Below, piece after piece: positions 45,342 through 54,465 of a stretch of DNA of 64,000 nucleotides. The notes beneath the pieces were generated by a model that ran no database searches, was not told where the DNA came from, and saw nothing but the letters and a program-made list of their open reading frames with translations. The first letter of the stretch is position 1. The number at the start of each line of letters is the position of its first letter. A program made the translations under genes and the position numbers. Where the stretch lies: assembly GCF_022489035.1 (NCBI RefSeq), contig NZ_JAKVTV010000001.1:434001-498000 (forward strand), read 5' to 3'. Source of the stretch: Christiangramia lutea (GTDB lineage: Bacteria; Bacteroidota; Bacteroidia; Flavobacteriales; Flavobacteriaceae).

Positions 45342-48086
45342 TTATTTCAGAGTTTTCTTAACCTCCACCTCTCTAAAGGCTTCAATCACATCTCCCTCTT
45401 TAATATCATTATAATTCTTGACCTGGATACCACAGTCATAACCTTTCTTCACTTCTTTAACATCGTCCTTGAAACGTTTCAGCGAAGCAAGTTCACCAGT
45501 GTAAACAACCACGCCGTCTCTAATTAAACGAACTCCGGCACTTCTGTAAATAGTTCCTGAAGTCACCATACAACCTGCAATGGTTCCGATCTTAGAGATC
45601 TTAAATGTCTCTCTGATCTCAGCGGTACCAGTAATCTCCTCTTTAAGCTCTGGAGACAACATACCTTCCATCGCATCTTTCAGATCATTGATTGCATCAT
45701 AAATGATAGAGTAAGTTCTAATATCAATCTCTTCCTTATCAGCCACCATTCTGGCATTTCCGGCAGGACGAACGTTAAATCCGATAATTACCGCATCTGA
45801 AGCCGAAGCAAGTAACACATCACTTTCGGTGATCGCACCAACTCCTTTGTGGATGATGTTCACCTGTATCTCTTCCGTAGATAGTTTCTGGAAGGAATCT
45901 GTAAGAGCTTCCACAGAACCATCCACATCACCTTTAAGGATAATATTAAGCTCTTTAAAGTCACCTAGAGCGATACGTCTACCAATTTCATCAAGAGTAA
46001 TGTGACGCTGAGTTCTAACATTCTGCTCACGTTGTAACTGAGTACGTCTAGCTGCGATATCTTTAGCTTCACGCTCATCTTCCATCACCTTGAAAGTATC
46101 CCCGGCCTGTGGCGCACCATCAAGACCTAAGATCGACACCGGTGTAGATGGACCAGCTTCCTTCACCTCATTTCCACGCTCATCGTGCATAGCTTTTACC
46201 TTACCACTATGGCGACCTGCAAGTACATAATCACCAACTTTAAGTGTACCAGCCTGTACAAGTATTGTCGCAACGTATCCACGCCCTTTATCAAGGAACG
46301 CCTCCACTACAGTACCTTTTGCCAGTTTATTAGGATTTGCCTGCAATTCCAGGATCTCAGCCTCAAGAAGTACTTTTTCAAGTAATTCTTTAACACCAGC
46401 TCCAGTTTTAGCTGAAATATCATGAGATTGAATTTTACCACCCCAGTCTTCAACAAGAAGATCCATAGAAGCAAGTTTCTCTTTAATCTTTTCAGGATTC
46501 GCTGTAGGAAGATCAGATTTGTTGATCGCAAAGATGATCGGAACTCCTGCCGCCTGGGCGTGAGAGATCGCCTCTTTTGTTTGAGGCATTACATCATCGT
46601 CTGCTGCAATCACGATAATCGCGATATCTGTAACCTGAGCACCACGAGCACGCATCGCCGTAAAGGCTTCGTGACCCGGTGTATCCAGGAAGGCAATTTT
46701 TTGCCCGCCTTCAAGCTTCACTCCGTAAGCACCAATATGCTGTGTAATTCCACCACTTTCACCTGCGATCACATTCTCTTTACGAACATAATCCAGCAAG
46801 GAAGTTTTACCATGGTCTACGTGACCCATCACGGTAACAATTGGAGCTCTTGTTTCAAGATCTTCCGGATTTTCCTCTACTTCTTCTACCGTTTCTTCAA
46901 CATCTGCCGTAGTGAATTCTACTTCGTAACCAAACTCTTCTGCAACGATGCTTAAAGTTTCAGCATCCAGACGCTGGTTCATGGTCACCATCATTCCAAG
47001 AGACATACATGCCGAGATCACCTGAGTTACAGATACGTCCATCATAGTAGCCACTTCACTTACCGTAACGAATTCTGTTACCTTTAAGATCTTTTCGTCA
47101 GACTCCTGCTGTGCAAGATCCTGCTCAGATCTTTGACGGTGTTGATCTCTTTTCTCTCTTCTATATTTCGCACCCTTACCTTTAGAAGATTTCCCCTGAA
47201 GTTTTTCAAGTGTTTCACGCACTTGCTTTTGTACTTCTTCTTCGGTAGGTTCCTCCTTAGTAATAGGTTTACTTCTTCTTTTACCACCTTTCTGGCCTCC
47301 ACGCTGGTTTCCACCTCCACCTTTCACATCTTTACTAATGCGGCGGCGACGTTTTTTGCGCTTGTCTTTATCATCTTTCTTATCGTCTTTCTTCTCATCC
47401 TTTTTCTTAACAGGCTTTTTGAATTGCGAAAGATCGATCTTCTTACCAGTAAAATTAGGTCCACTAAGCTTAGTATACTTAGTTTCGATAGTACTTGATT
47501 CTTCCTTAACTTCTTCTTCAGAAGCAGCCTCTTCTTTCTTCGGCTCTTCCTTCTTGGTATCAGGCTTACTATCTTCTTTCTTAGGTGATTCTTTATTTTC
47601 CTCAGCTTTCGCCGCAGATTTTTCTTCCTTGACCTCCTCAGCTTTTTCGACAGGTTTTTCAGCTGGAGCTTCTTTAGCTTCTTCCTTAGGGGCGGCTTCT
47701 TCCTTTTTAGGCTTTTCTCCTGGTTTACTATCCAGATCTATTTTACCAACGGTTTTAGGACCTTCAAGCTTAGCACGGGCAGAAACAGACTCTTCTTCCT
47801 TCTCCTTCTTCTCCTCTTCTTCAGCCTTGCGCTTCTCTTCGATCTCTTTGCGCAGCTCTTCCTTCTCTTTCTTACGCTCTTCACCAACTTCTTTAGAAGC
47901 TCTCTTTTTACTTTTGTCGGTTTCAAACTCGTCAGAAAGCACCTCGTAGATTTCTCCCGAGATCTTGGTAGTTGGACGTGCGTCTATCTCGTAGCCTTTG
48001 GAATTAAGATATTCCACAGCCCTGTCTAACGAGATATTGAACTCACGTAGAACTTTATTTAATCGCGTTGTTTTCGCTTCTGCCAT
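45342..48086 (-). CDS. infB: Translation initiation factor IF-2
   Basis: 914 residues. An N-terminal IF2-N motif ([20 protein letters not shown]) is followed by about 250 residues of K/E/A/P-rich low complexity, a second IF2-N region ([21 protein letters not shown]), and the GTPase domain at about 415-585 ([32 protein letters not shown]), then the C-terminal fMet-tRNA-binding domains. It delivers initiator tRNA to the 30S subunit. It follows nusA by 53 nt in the rimP-nusA-infB order common to bacteria. Confidence 0.97.
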   Translation of the reverse strand: MAEAKTTRLNKVLREFNISLDRAVEYLNSKGYEIDARPTTKISGEIYEVLSDEFETDKSKKRASKEVGEERKKEKEELRKEIEEKRKAEEEEKKEKEEESVSARAKLEGPKTVGKIDLDSKPGEKPKKEEAAPKEEAKEAPAEKPVEKAEEVKEEKSAAKAEENKESPKKEDSKPDTKKEEPKKEEAASEEEVKEESSTIETKYTKLSGPNFTGKKIDLSQFKKPVKKKDEKKDDKKDDKDKRKKRRRRISKDVKGGGGNQRGGQKGGKRRSKPITKEEPTEEEVQKQVRETLEKLQGKSSKGKGAKYRREKRDQHRQRSEQDLAQQESDEKILKVTEFVTVSEVATMMDVSVTQVISACMSLGMMVTMNQRLDAETLSIVAEEFGYEVEFTTADVEETVEEVEENPEDLETRAPIVTVMGHVDHGKTSLLDYVRKENVIAGESGGITQHIGAYGVKLEGGQKIAFLDTPGHEAFTAMRARGAQVTDIAIIVIAADDDVMPQTKEAISHAQAAGVPIIFAINKSDLPTANPEKIKEKLASMDLLVEDWGGKIQSHDISAKTGAGVKELLEKVLLEAEILELQANPNKLAKGTVVEAFLDKGRGYVATILVQAGTLKVGDYVLAGRHSGKVKAMHDERGNEVKEAGPSTPVSILGLDGAPQAGDTFKVMEDEREAKDIAARRTQLQREQNVRTQRHITLDEIGRRIALGDFKELNIILKGDVDGSVEALTDSFQKLSTEEIQVNIIHKGVGAITESDVLLASASDAVIIGFNVRPAGNARMVADKEEIDIRTYSIIYDAINDLKDAMEGMLSPELKEEITGTAEIRETFKISKIGTIAGCMVTSGTIYRSAGVRLIRDGVVVYTGELASLKRFKDDVKEVKKGYDCGIQVKNYNDIKEGDVIEAFREVEVKKTLK

Positions 48087-48139
48087 AAATTGCCCTCTAA
48101 ATTAACCTCTTTTAATGTATTCTGTATTCTATAAATCTA

Positions 48140-49372
48140 TTATTCTTCAAATTCTGAACGAAGCACGGCCATTACATCTTTAATGGTTTCTTCCTCCAGA
48201 TCTGTACGACGAACAAGATCATCTACATCCTGCTCTAAAACAGCTTTCGCTGTATCCAGACCTATTTTTGAAAATTCGGCGATCACCCAATCTTCAATTT
48301 CGTCTGTAAATTCTTTTAATTCAACATCTTCCTCTACACCTTCACGATAAACATCAATCTCATAACCCGTCAGCTGACCAGCTAATCTAATATTATGCCC
48401 TCCACGACCAATCGCTTTAGAAACTTCTTCAGGCTTCAGCATAACCTCAGCAGTTTTAGCCTCTTCGTCCATTTTAATGGAAGTTATTTTCGCAGGACTT
48501 AGCGCCCGCGTGATAAATAACTGCTCATTATTGGTGAAATTGATCACATCTATATTTTCGTTCCCCAATTCACGTACAATACTGTGAATCCTGGAACCTT
48601 TCATACCAACACATGCTCCAACCGGGTCTATCCTATCGTCGTAAGAATCTACCGCAACTTTCGCTTTTTCTCCAGGAACTCGCACTACTTTTTTGATCGT
48701 AATTAAACCATCAAAAACCTCTGGAATCTCCTGTTCGAATAACTTCTCAAGGAAACCGGGAGCGGTTCTGGACATTATAATAGTTGGTTTGTTACCTTTT
48801 AATTCGACGCTTTCTATAATTCCCCTTACATTTTCTCCTTTTCGGAAGAAATCTGAAGGAATCTGGCGGTCTTTTGGAAGCACGATCTCATTACCTTCAT
48901 CATCAAGAAGAATAATAGCTCTATGCCTTATATGATGAACTTCAGCAGTATAAATCTCTCCTTCAAGATCTTTAAACTGCTTGTAAATATTCGTATTGTC
49001 ATGCTCATGGATCTTAGAGATAAGATTTTGGCGTAGTGCCAAAATCGCTCTCCTACCAAGGTCTACAAGCTTCACTTCTTCTGAAACATCTTCCCCAACC
49101 TCAAAATCGGGCTCGATCTTTCTGGCCTGAGTAAGAGATATCTCTCTGTTAGAATCCTCCACTTCGCCATCGGCCACCACAATTCGGTTTCTCCAGATCT
49201 CGAGATCCCCTTTATCAGGGTTTACAATAATATCAAAATTATCGTCTTCTCCATACTTTTTCTTTAAAGCATTTCTAAAAACATCCTCCAGGATCGCCAT
49301 CAAGGTTACACGATCTATAAGTTTATCGTCTTTAAACTCTGAGAATGACTCAATCAACGCGATATTTTCCAT
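48140..49372 (-). CDS. nusA: Transcription termination/antitermination protein NusA
   Basis: 410 residues: N-terminal RNA polymerase-binding domain, S1 domain (YTAEVHHIRHRAIILLDD), and two KH domains (VGACVGMKGSRIHSIVREL; AIGRGGHNIRLAGQLTGYEIDVY). The E. coli acidic repeats are largely absent, as usual in this phylum. NusA strengthens pausing and intrinsic termination. It lies 12 nt from rimP. A terminator hairpin in the operon leader raises the possibility that NusA regulates itself. Confidence 0.97.
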   Translation of the reverse strand: MENIALIESFSEFKDDKLIDRVTLMAILEDVFRNALKKKYGEDDNFDIIVNPDKGDLEIWRNRIVVADGEVEDSNREISLTQARKIEPDFEVGEDVSEEVKLVDLGRRAILALRQNLISKIHEHDNTNIYKQFKDLEGEIYTAEVHHIRHRAIILLDDEGNEIVLPKDRQIPSDFFRKGENVRGIIESVELKGNKPTIIMSRTAPGFLEKLFEQEIPEVFDGLITIKKVVRVPGEKAKVAVDSYDDRIDPVGACVGMKGSRIHSIVRELGNENIDVINFTNNEQLFITRALSPAKITSIKMDEEAKTAEVMLKPEEVSKAIGRGGHNIRLAGQLTGYEIDVYREGVEEDVELKEFTDEIEDWVIAEFSKIGLDTAKAVLEQDVDDLVRRTDLEEETIKDVMAVLRSEFEE

Positions 49373-49384
49373 ATCAATTTGTGA

Positions 49385-49846
49385 TTAAAATGTTATTTTA
49401 ACTTTTGCTTCCACAATTTCAGTATAAGGCAAAACCGCCTCTTTCTGAACTGTCACCTTCCCCTTACCTACAGGTTTTGGCTCTCTCGCTTTCCATGAAA
49501 GCTTTATTTCATTATCATCTGCAGATATTAGCTCACCTTCGAACTTTTCATTCTCTGTCTTCACCTTTAACCTGCGACCTATATTCTTTTTGAATTGTCT
49601 CGGCATTAAGAGAGGTTCAGAAACCCCGGCCGAAGTGACCTCCAGGGAAAAATCCTCTTCATCCCTATCCAGATTGTGCTCAATGGCACGACTCACTGTT
49701 ATACAGTCATTTACTGAAACTCCCTTGTCTCCGTCCAAAACAATTTTGATATGATTGGCGGAGTTCACGTCAAGGCTGATTAAAAATAATGAATTATTTT
49801 CTTCAAATGCCTTCTCTGCTAACTTTTCTACCTTCTCCTTCAGCAT
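49385..49846 (-). CDS. rimP: Ribosome maturation factor RimP
   Basis: 153 residues, two-domain RimP fold. The N-terminal alpha-beta domain has [30 protein letters not shown], given here in part as [10 protein letters not shown] and [14 protein letters not shown], and a C-terminal SH3-like barrel follows ([17 protein letters not shown]). It assists 30S subunit maturation. It is the first gene of the rimP-nusA-infB operon; the ATG is 14 nt after a strong hairpin. Confidence 0.95.
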   Translation of the reverse strand: MLKEKVEKLAEKAFEENNSLFLISLDVNSANHIKIVLDGDKGVSVNDCITVSRAIEHNLDRDEEDFSLEVTSAGVSEPLLMPRQFKKNIGRRLKVKTENEKFEGELISADDNEIKLSWKAREPKPVGKGKVTVQKEAVLPYTEIVEAKVKITF

Positions 49847-49849
49847 ATG

Positions 49850-49880
49850 TTTATAAAAAGAGGGGACTCCTGTCCCCTCG
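49850..49880 (-). promoter_or_regulatory. Leader hairpin with T-run (candidate attenuator) upstream of rimP
   Basis: On the minus strand a perfect 8 bp G/C-rich stem (49860-49867 with 49872-49879, loop AGGA) is followed at once by TTTTTAT and, 13 nt after the stem, the rimP ATG. No minus-strand gene lies upstream that would need a terminator here, so the element belongs to the rimP leader and could act as an intrinsic terminator or as a structure occluding initiation. Confidence 0.65.
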
Positions 49881-49906
49881 CTGTACTTTTTTTAGTTTCA
49901 ACGCTG

Positions 49907-49914
49907 CAAATATA
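49907..49914 (-). promoter_or_regulatory. -7 promoter box for rimP-nusA-infB
   Basis: The minus strand reads TATATTTG (TANNTTTG). Transcription from it would begin near 49900, so the leader of about 54 nt includes the whole hairpin at 49860-49879. No TTG is found at -33 spacing. The remaining 180 nt of this gap up to 50096 show no further recognisable element. Confidence 0.5.
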
Positions 49915-50096
49915 GCAATATTTTCCAAGTATAAAAACGTGATTTTAAATGAAATGACTTATTCTATATTCACTTCCAAGATAGAGTCACTTATTAGACA
50001 TCTATAAAGACCATAAAAAAGGAATTAATTAAGACCAGATTAAATATTCTTTGTAATTTTAGTAAAGCATTAGTTTTTAAGCTTTTAACTTCAGTC

Positions 50097-50924
50097 ATGA
50101 AAAATATTCTCGTTCCAACCGATTTCAGCGATCAGGCTGAAAAGGCTTTGAAAGTAGCCGCGCAACTTGCAAGAAAATTTAATGGTGAGATCTACCTGCT
50201 TCACATGCTGGAATTGCCACTTCAGTTAATTGATCCGGTAGGCGGTAGCAGCCAGAACATGCCTGAGGCAATTTTCTTTATGAAACTTGCTCATCAGCGC
50301 TTTGCCAAGATCATGAAAGAGCCATATCTGCAAGGTATTAAAGTATATGAAACCGTAGAATTTCATCGTGCTTTTGACGGGATCATGGAGATAGGCAAAG
50401 AAAAAAAATGTGACCTTATAGTTATGGGCTCTCATGGCGCCAGTGGTTTTAGGGAAATGTTCATTGGTTCTAATACAGAAAAAGTAGTTAGGTATTCCAA
50501 TATTCCTGTGCTAGTGATCAAGAACGAAATCCCAGAATTTCAGATCGATAATTTCATCTTTGCCACAGATGCCAGTGAATCACAAATAGACATTCTTGCG
50601 AAAGCAGATACCTTTGCACACTCCCTAAAAGCCACCCTTCATATTCTTTTCGTGAATACTCCAAATGACTTTCTCACGACCGAGGAAGCCCATAAAAGGC
50701 TGAAGGTTTATACCAAAGATCTTAAAACGAACAATTACAAGGTTCATATATATAATGACATAAGCGTGGAACAGGGAATTCTGAATTTTGCCAAGATAAT
50801 GAATGCAGGCTTAATTGGTATTGGAACACATGGCAGGAAAGGCCTGGCCCATTTCTTTAATGGGAGTATAAGTGAGGACCTGGTGAATCATTCTAATCGG
50901 CCGGTTATCACCTTCAAGATCTAA
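50097..50924 (+). CDS. Universal stress protein, two-domain
   Basis: 275 residues, two tandem UspA domains. Domain 1 begins MKNILVPTDFSDQAEKAL and has the ATP-binding motif MGSHGASGFREMFIGS followed by VRYSNIPVLVIK. Domain 2 has FATDASESQID and GIGTHGRKGLAHFFNGSISEDLVNHS. These cytoplasmic proteins accumulate under starvation or stress; exact function is unknown. It converges on the AsmA-like gene with stops overlapping by 4 nt and no obvious terminator. Confidence 0.93.
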   Translation: MKNILVPTDFSDQAEKALKVAAQLARKFNGEIYLLHMLELPLQLIDPVGGSSQNMPEAIFFMKLAHQRFAKIMKEPYLQGIKVYETVEFHRAFDGIMEIGKEKKCDLIVMGSHGASGFREMFIGSNTEKVVRYSNIPVLVIKNEIPEFQIDNFIFATDASESQIDILAKADTFAHSLKATLHILFVNTPNDFLTTEEAHKRLKVYTKDLKTNNYKVHIYNDISVEQGILNFAKIMNAGLIGIGTHGRKGLAHFFNGSISEDLVNHSNRPVITFKI

Positions 50925-52453
50925 AGAAAGGATTTCAAAGCTCCATTTTTAATTAAGTTCCATAGATAATTCCAGAAAGACCTGGTTTCATCTCTGGTAT
51001 ATTTTATCTCTTTATAATGAACTTTCCTGTTTTCGGTATCATTGCGAACGATAAGATTTGCCAGTGCTGAGATTATCTTATTTTTCTTTTCCCTATCCTT
51101 CCTCAACACTTCAACTTTGAAATCGTTGTAATCTAACCTCATTTCTCCCTGGGCCTGGTTGGCGTTCCCGTAAAAATTGAAATACATACTAGAGATCTCC
51201 CCACTGGCTTCAACATTCATACCTGCCTTCAAGAATCTATTCATCTCGCTGGCAGCCAGAGCACCTAAACTTCCGGTAATTTGAAATCTGTCTTCCCGGT
51301 TGCTAATATCAAATTCCCAGTCTATTTCCAGGGGTGAAGTTTTCATAAAATCGGTGTTGGCCTTCACCCGGGTTTTAGGAAAATCATTTCGATCAAGACC
51401 AATATTGGTAAGATTAGACATACTTATATTGAGGTTTGAAAATTCCACCATGCCAGGAACGCGATCTGCCTGAACCTGCTCTTCATACTTTATATAGGAA
51501 TTTGAGATTTGTATACTGTCCAGCTCCAATAGAATAGGCATTTTTCTAATCATTTCACTATACATGGGTTTGAACCCAGTATCATCTGGAGGCAGTTTAC
51601 TTCGATAAATCCTGAAATCTGCATTTTTGATCCGGGTCACAGGATTTTCAAATTTCAAAGAATCATTTTGTACGCCCCAGTTCAAATCGTTCATTAAAAT
51701 AGAATCTATCGCTAATTCATAACGATCCTTTTCTACTTTAATGGTCTCCTGGTGACCTGCGCGCGAATATTTAGGAATGATCTGGAATTCAGTAATTTTC
51801 ACCTTATTATTATCGATTTCAAGATCACCAACGGCAAGCTCGTGCTGCTTATCCAGATCGTAAAAAAGACTGTCTGCCTTTAATAGGATAAGCTCATAAT
51901 TAAATGGAATAGATTCCTTTAAAGTTTCAGAATTAATCCGAACCTGTTCGAGGTTGATAGAATTGATCTTTGTAAACAACCGGTGTTCTGAACTATCGTT
52001 CTCAAAGATCTGGAAACTACCCTGTTCTACACTAACCCTCTTCACAAGTACTTTATTCTGGAATTTCGAAGATTTCTTATTTTCAGACGATTTTAAAGTA
52101 TCCTTAGAATTTCTATCGGAATTATAGAACTTGACCACAGGATTGGAGATCTTAAGTTCCCCGATTACGATATCTTTATTACTTATATAATCCCAGAGAT
52201 GTATATCGTTCAAACTTATAGCATCTACCTTTAAGGTCTTATCTTTTATTTCAACGAAAGGCTTAATTATTTCTGCCTTTCGACTAAGGAGATTTACATC
52301 TACCTTATCGTAAACTGCATTTGTCCCTTTCAGATTATCTTCCAGTGCTTTGGTGATCCTATTTTCGAGATAATTATTTAGAATGATCAAGGCTATTGCC
52401 GCAACTGCCAGTGCAGACAGGATTCCAATGGTTAGCTTAGTAGTTTTATTCAA
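50921..52453 (-). CDS. AsmA/DUF748-like envelope protein
   Basis: 510 residues with one N-terminal membrane helix (about 7-27, LTIGILSALAVAAIALIILNN). The rest is beta-rich repeats in the pattern of AsmA-like proteins (VGELKISNPVVKFY, LVKRVSVEQGSFQIFEND, ILLELDSIQISNSYIKYEE). The family contains bridge-like proteins thought to carry or organise lipid between the inner and outer membrane. The start is TTG at 52453, as no ATG lies upstream of the helix. The assignment is from general pattern, so DUF748 versus AsmA is unsettled. Confidence 0.75.
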   Translation of the reverse strand: MNKTTKLTIGILSALAVAAIALIILNNYLENRITKALEDNLKGTNAVYDKVDVNLLSRKAEIIKPFVEIKDKTLKVDAISLNDIHLWDYISNKDIVIGELKISNPVVKFYNSDRNSKDTLKSSENKKSSKFQNKVLVKRVSVEQGSFQIFENDSSEHRLFTKINSINLEQVRINSETLKESIPFNYELILLKADSLFYDLDKQHELAVGDLEIDNNKVKITEFQIIPKYSRAGHQETIKVEKDRYELAIDSILMNDLNWGVQNDSLKFENPVTRIKNADFRIYRSKLPPDDTGFKPMYSEMIRKMPILLELDSIQISNSYIKYEEQVQADRVPGMVEFSNLNISMSNLTNIGLDRNDFPKTRVKANTDFMKTSPLEIDWEFDISNREDRFQITGSLGALAASEMNRFLKAGMNVEASGEISSMYFNFYGNANQAQGEMRLDYNDFKVEVLRKDREKKNKIISALANLIVRNDTENRKVHYKEIKYTRDETRSFWNYLWNLIKNGALKSFL

Positions 52454-52610
52454 GTTTGAAATAGATTTATAATGTTCAATTTACAATTTCGTAAAGTTCT
52501 CCAACGGCCGTTTAAGATTTTTTAACTTAAAAGATTGTAAGAGAGAAGTTCACATAGTTAAATTTCTGTCAAACCAGCTTAAGCAGCATTATGGTCCGGT
52601 ATTTGGATGT

Positions 52611-52618
52611 TATATTTG
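52611..52618 (+). promoter_or_regulatory. -7 promoter box for small membrane protein gene
   Basis: The plus strand reads TATATTTG (TANNTTTG), 19 nt upstream of the ATG at 52638. No -33 TTG at proper spacing. The rest of the 184 nt divergent gap shows nothing else recognisable. Confidence 0.45.
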
Positions 52619-52637
52619 AACAGTTCAAAAAGAAAAA

Positions 52638-52853
52638 ATGATTTTAAAAGTAGGAATAAAAGTTTTGTTTGTAATCGCTGAGATATTTCTTGGTTTTTAC
52701 AGTTTGGTGGTAAGTGAAAGTTTATTGATCAAATTCCTATTTTTCGCCTTCACCGCGGCGATCATCGCTTTTGGAATGCTAAAAACTATCAATAGAATAT
52801 TACCTACAGACAGGGTTTTGATGGAAATTCAGGCCGACGAAAAAGAAGAATAG
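52638..52853 (+). CDS. Small two-helix membrane protein, unknown
   Basis: 71 residues with two hydrophobic segments (about 2-24 KVGIKVLFVIAEIFLGFYS and 29-47 LIKFLFFAFTAAIIAFGML) and a charged tail (QADEKEE). No family is recognised. It has a promoter box upstream and a strong terminator downstream, which supports a real monocistronic gene. Confidence 0.7.
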   Translation: MILKVGIKVLFVIAEIFLGFYSLVVSESLLIKFLFFAFTAAIIAFGMLKTINRILPTDRVLMEIQADEKEE

Positions 52854-52876
52854 ATTTTTTAAAATAGTTATACCAC

Positions 52877-52908
52877 AATCCGTTGACGTCATCAACGGAT
52901 TTTTTTAT
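52877..52908 (+). terminator. Terminator after the small membrane protein gene
   Basis: A perfect 10 bp stem (52877-52886 with 52892-52901, loop CGTCA) ends in a run of T (52900-52907). An in-frame TTG inside the stem is therefore unlikely to start the next gene. Confidence 0.88.
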
Positions 52909-52939
52909 TTATTTTACCATCCATTTCAACCAGAAACCT

Positions 52940-53557
52940 ATGAGGCTAATCTGCCTTGCTGATACGCATAATGAACATCAAAATATACCCATTCCGGAAG
53001 GAGACATCGTAATACATGCTGGCGACTGCACAGACGGCGGTACTATTAATGAGACTAAAAAATTCCTCGAGTGGTTTTCCACCCTTCCTCATAAAACTAA
53101 GATCCTCGTTCCCGGCAATCATGATTTCTATTTCGAAAAACCAGAGAATTTGGGAAACATCCCAGAAAACATTCACCTGCTTGTTGACCAGGAAATTATT
53201 ATTAACGGAATTAAATTCTGGGGCTCTCCGGTAACTCCGGGAATGGAAAACTGGGCCTTTAACCGTGAAAGGGGAAAAAAGATTAGGGAGCACTGGAATT
53301 TAATTCCAGATGATACAGATATCTTAATAACGCATACTCCCCCCTATGGAATTCTGGACGAAATAGACAGCGGACTTAGTTTAGGTTGTGAAGAATTAAC
53401 TCAAGTATTACCACTTGTTCAGCCTAAATTACATTTGTTTGGACATGTTCATAATGCATCAGGCTCTACAAAACAGAATGGGATAAAGTATTTTAACCTG
53501 TCTATCCTAGATGAACGTATGCGTATCATGCATTCTCCAGTCATTATCGATTTTTGA
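52940..53557 (+). CDS. Calcineurin-like metallophosphoesterase
   Basis: 205 residues from the ATG at 52940; an earlier TTG at 52883 lies in a terminator stem. The full metal-binding set is visible: LADTHNEH (D-x-H), HAGDCTDGG (GD-x-x-D-like), VPGNHDF, LITHTPPYG and HLFGHVHNASG (GHxH). It is close to the MPPED-type metallophosphatases; the substrate could be cyclic nucleotides or other phosphodiesters and cannot be told from sequence. Cytoplasmic, no signal peptide. Confidence 0.92.
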   Translation: MRLICLADTHNEHQNIPIPEGDIVIHAGDCTDGGTINETKKFLEWFSTLPHKTKILVPGNHDFYFEKPENLGNIPENIHLLVDQEIIINGIKFWGSPVTPGMENWAFNRERGKKIREHWNLIPDDTDILITHTPPYGILDEIDSGLSLGCEELTQVLPLVQPKLHLFGHVHNASGSTKQNGIKYFNLSILDERMRIMHSPVIIDF

Positions 53558-53671
53558 TTTCACGTAATCTTTAGAAAAATCAGCATGAAGTTAAATCTTT
53601 ATTAAGGATGAAAGTATTACAATTTCTTTAACAGCTTTTATACTGTCTGATAGTAACTTAGCGGCTCAGTA

Positions 53672-54019
53672 ATGATGAAAAAGAAAACTATGAAAAGAAT
53701 TACTTCACCTGAGATCCTTGACGAAGTCAAAAATCTTATATCCTACAGTATTTCTAATAAAGACTTGGAAAATTCAAATTTCCAGATGATGCACCGCGCC
53801 ATCATTAAGAAGTATTTCGAAGCTAAGCATGTTACTATTAATTATACTGAACAAACAATAGATCTTAAGCTTCCGGTAGGTCAGAAAAAATACACTAATA
53901 TCACTTTTGAATGTCAGGATATAGAACGCTTTTTAAAGTCCTGTCTTAAAAATGACGAAAAAAGTCTGTTCTTTTACCAAAGTCTACTGATTCATTATAA
54001 TGTAATTTCAGCAGCCTAA
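53672..54019 (+). CDS. Hypothetical protein, orphan
   Basis: 115 residues, soluble, basic N-terminus (MMKKKTMKRITSPEILDEVK), no membrane segment or signal. No family is recognised. Predicted mixed helix/strand (YFEAKHVTINYTEQTIDLKLPVG in part). It converges on the response regulator gene with a 32 nt gap; a terminator-like stem lies just inside that gene. Start could be any of the first three ATG codons. Confidence 0.6.
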   Translation: MMKKKTMKRITSPEILDEVKNLISYSISNKDLENSNFQMMHRAIIKKYFEAKHVTINYTEQTIDLKLPVGQKKYTNITFECQDIERFLKSCLKNDEKSLFFYQSLLIHYNVISAA

Positions 54020-54051
54020 AGAATTTTAAATTCTTGATACTAACTACTAAT

Positions 54052-54465
54052 CTAAGCCTGGTCCCTACACCGGGTTTTCTTATTTACAGCCTCTGCTATT
54101 TCTGTAATAACTTCTACAGAAACAGGCTTCGATAGAAAATTGGAAATTTCAGGATACTTCTTTGCTCTTTCCTTATCTGAATAGGCGATAGAAGAAGAGA
54201 CAATATAAATATTACATTTTGCAGAAAGATCTGGACATAGCTCCCTCAACCTTTCTATAAATTGCCAGCCGTCCATCTGCGGCATATTTATATCCAGAAA
54301 AATAACGTCTGGCAATTGGAAATCTGGACTCTCCAGGTCTTTAAATACATCGAGCACGCATTTATAGTAATGTTCTTCGTCAAAAGCTTGAGATCTGCCT
54401 ATCAGTTTTTTAATAATCATCTGATAAATCTCATCATCATCTATAACCCAAACACTTTTTATCAT
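54052..54465 (-). CDS. Single-domain response regulator (CheY-like)
   Basis: 137 residues, receiver domain only. Acid pocket VWVIDDDE, phospho-Asp in VIFLDINMPQMDGW, Ser in VSSSI and Lys in LSKPVS are all in place. There is no output domain, so it signals by protein contact or phosphotransfer. The ATG overlaps the kinase stop (ATGA), so the two are a translationally coupled pair. The stimulus and target are unknown; the capsule cluster lies just upstream on the same strand. Confidence 0.93.
   Translation of the reverse strand: MIKSVWVIDDDEIYQMIIKKLIGRSQAFDEEHYYKCVLDVFKDLESPDFQLPDVIFLDINMPQMDGWQFIERLRELCPDLSAKCNIYIVSSSIAYSDKERAKKYPEISNFLSKPVSVEVITEIAEAVNKKTRCRDQA
54055..54080 (+). terminator. 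Possible terminator of the orphan gene, inside response regulator
   Basis: A 6 bp stem with one G-U pair (54057-54062 with 54069-54074) is followed by TTTTCTTATTT on the plus strand. It falls in the last codons of the response regulator. Weak stem. Confidence 0.4.

Noticed and set aside
46422-46955. Plus-strand open frame of about 177 codons opposite the IF-2 GTPase domain
   Set aside because: Antisense shadow of a strongly conserved gene with biased codons; product is Cys/His/Phe-rich without a recognisable fold.
47338-47949. Long plus-strand open frame of about 203 codons opposite infB
   Set aside because: It mirrors the K/E/A-rich IF-2 N-terminal region, giving Ser/Phe/Leu-rich nonsense; no start signal or family resemblance.
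52883-52939. N-terminal extension of the phosphoesterase from TTG
   Set aside because: The TTG lies in the stem of a clear terminator, and the conserved LADTHNEH region begins right after the ATG at 52940.
54021-54035. Palindrome AGAATTTTAAATTCT between orphan gene and response regulator
   Set aside because: Too AT-rich with essentially no loop; likely chance in this base composition.
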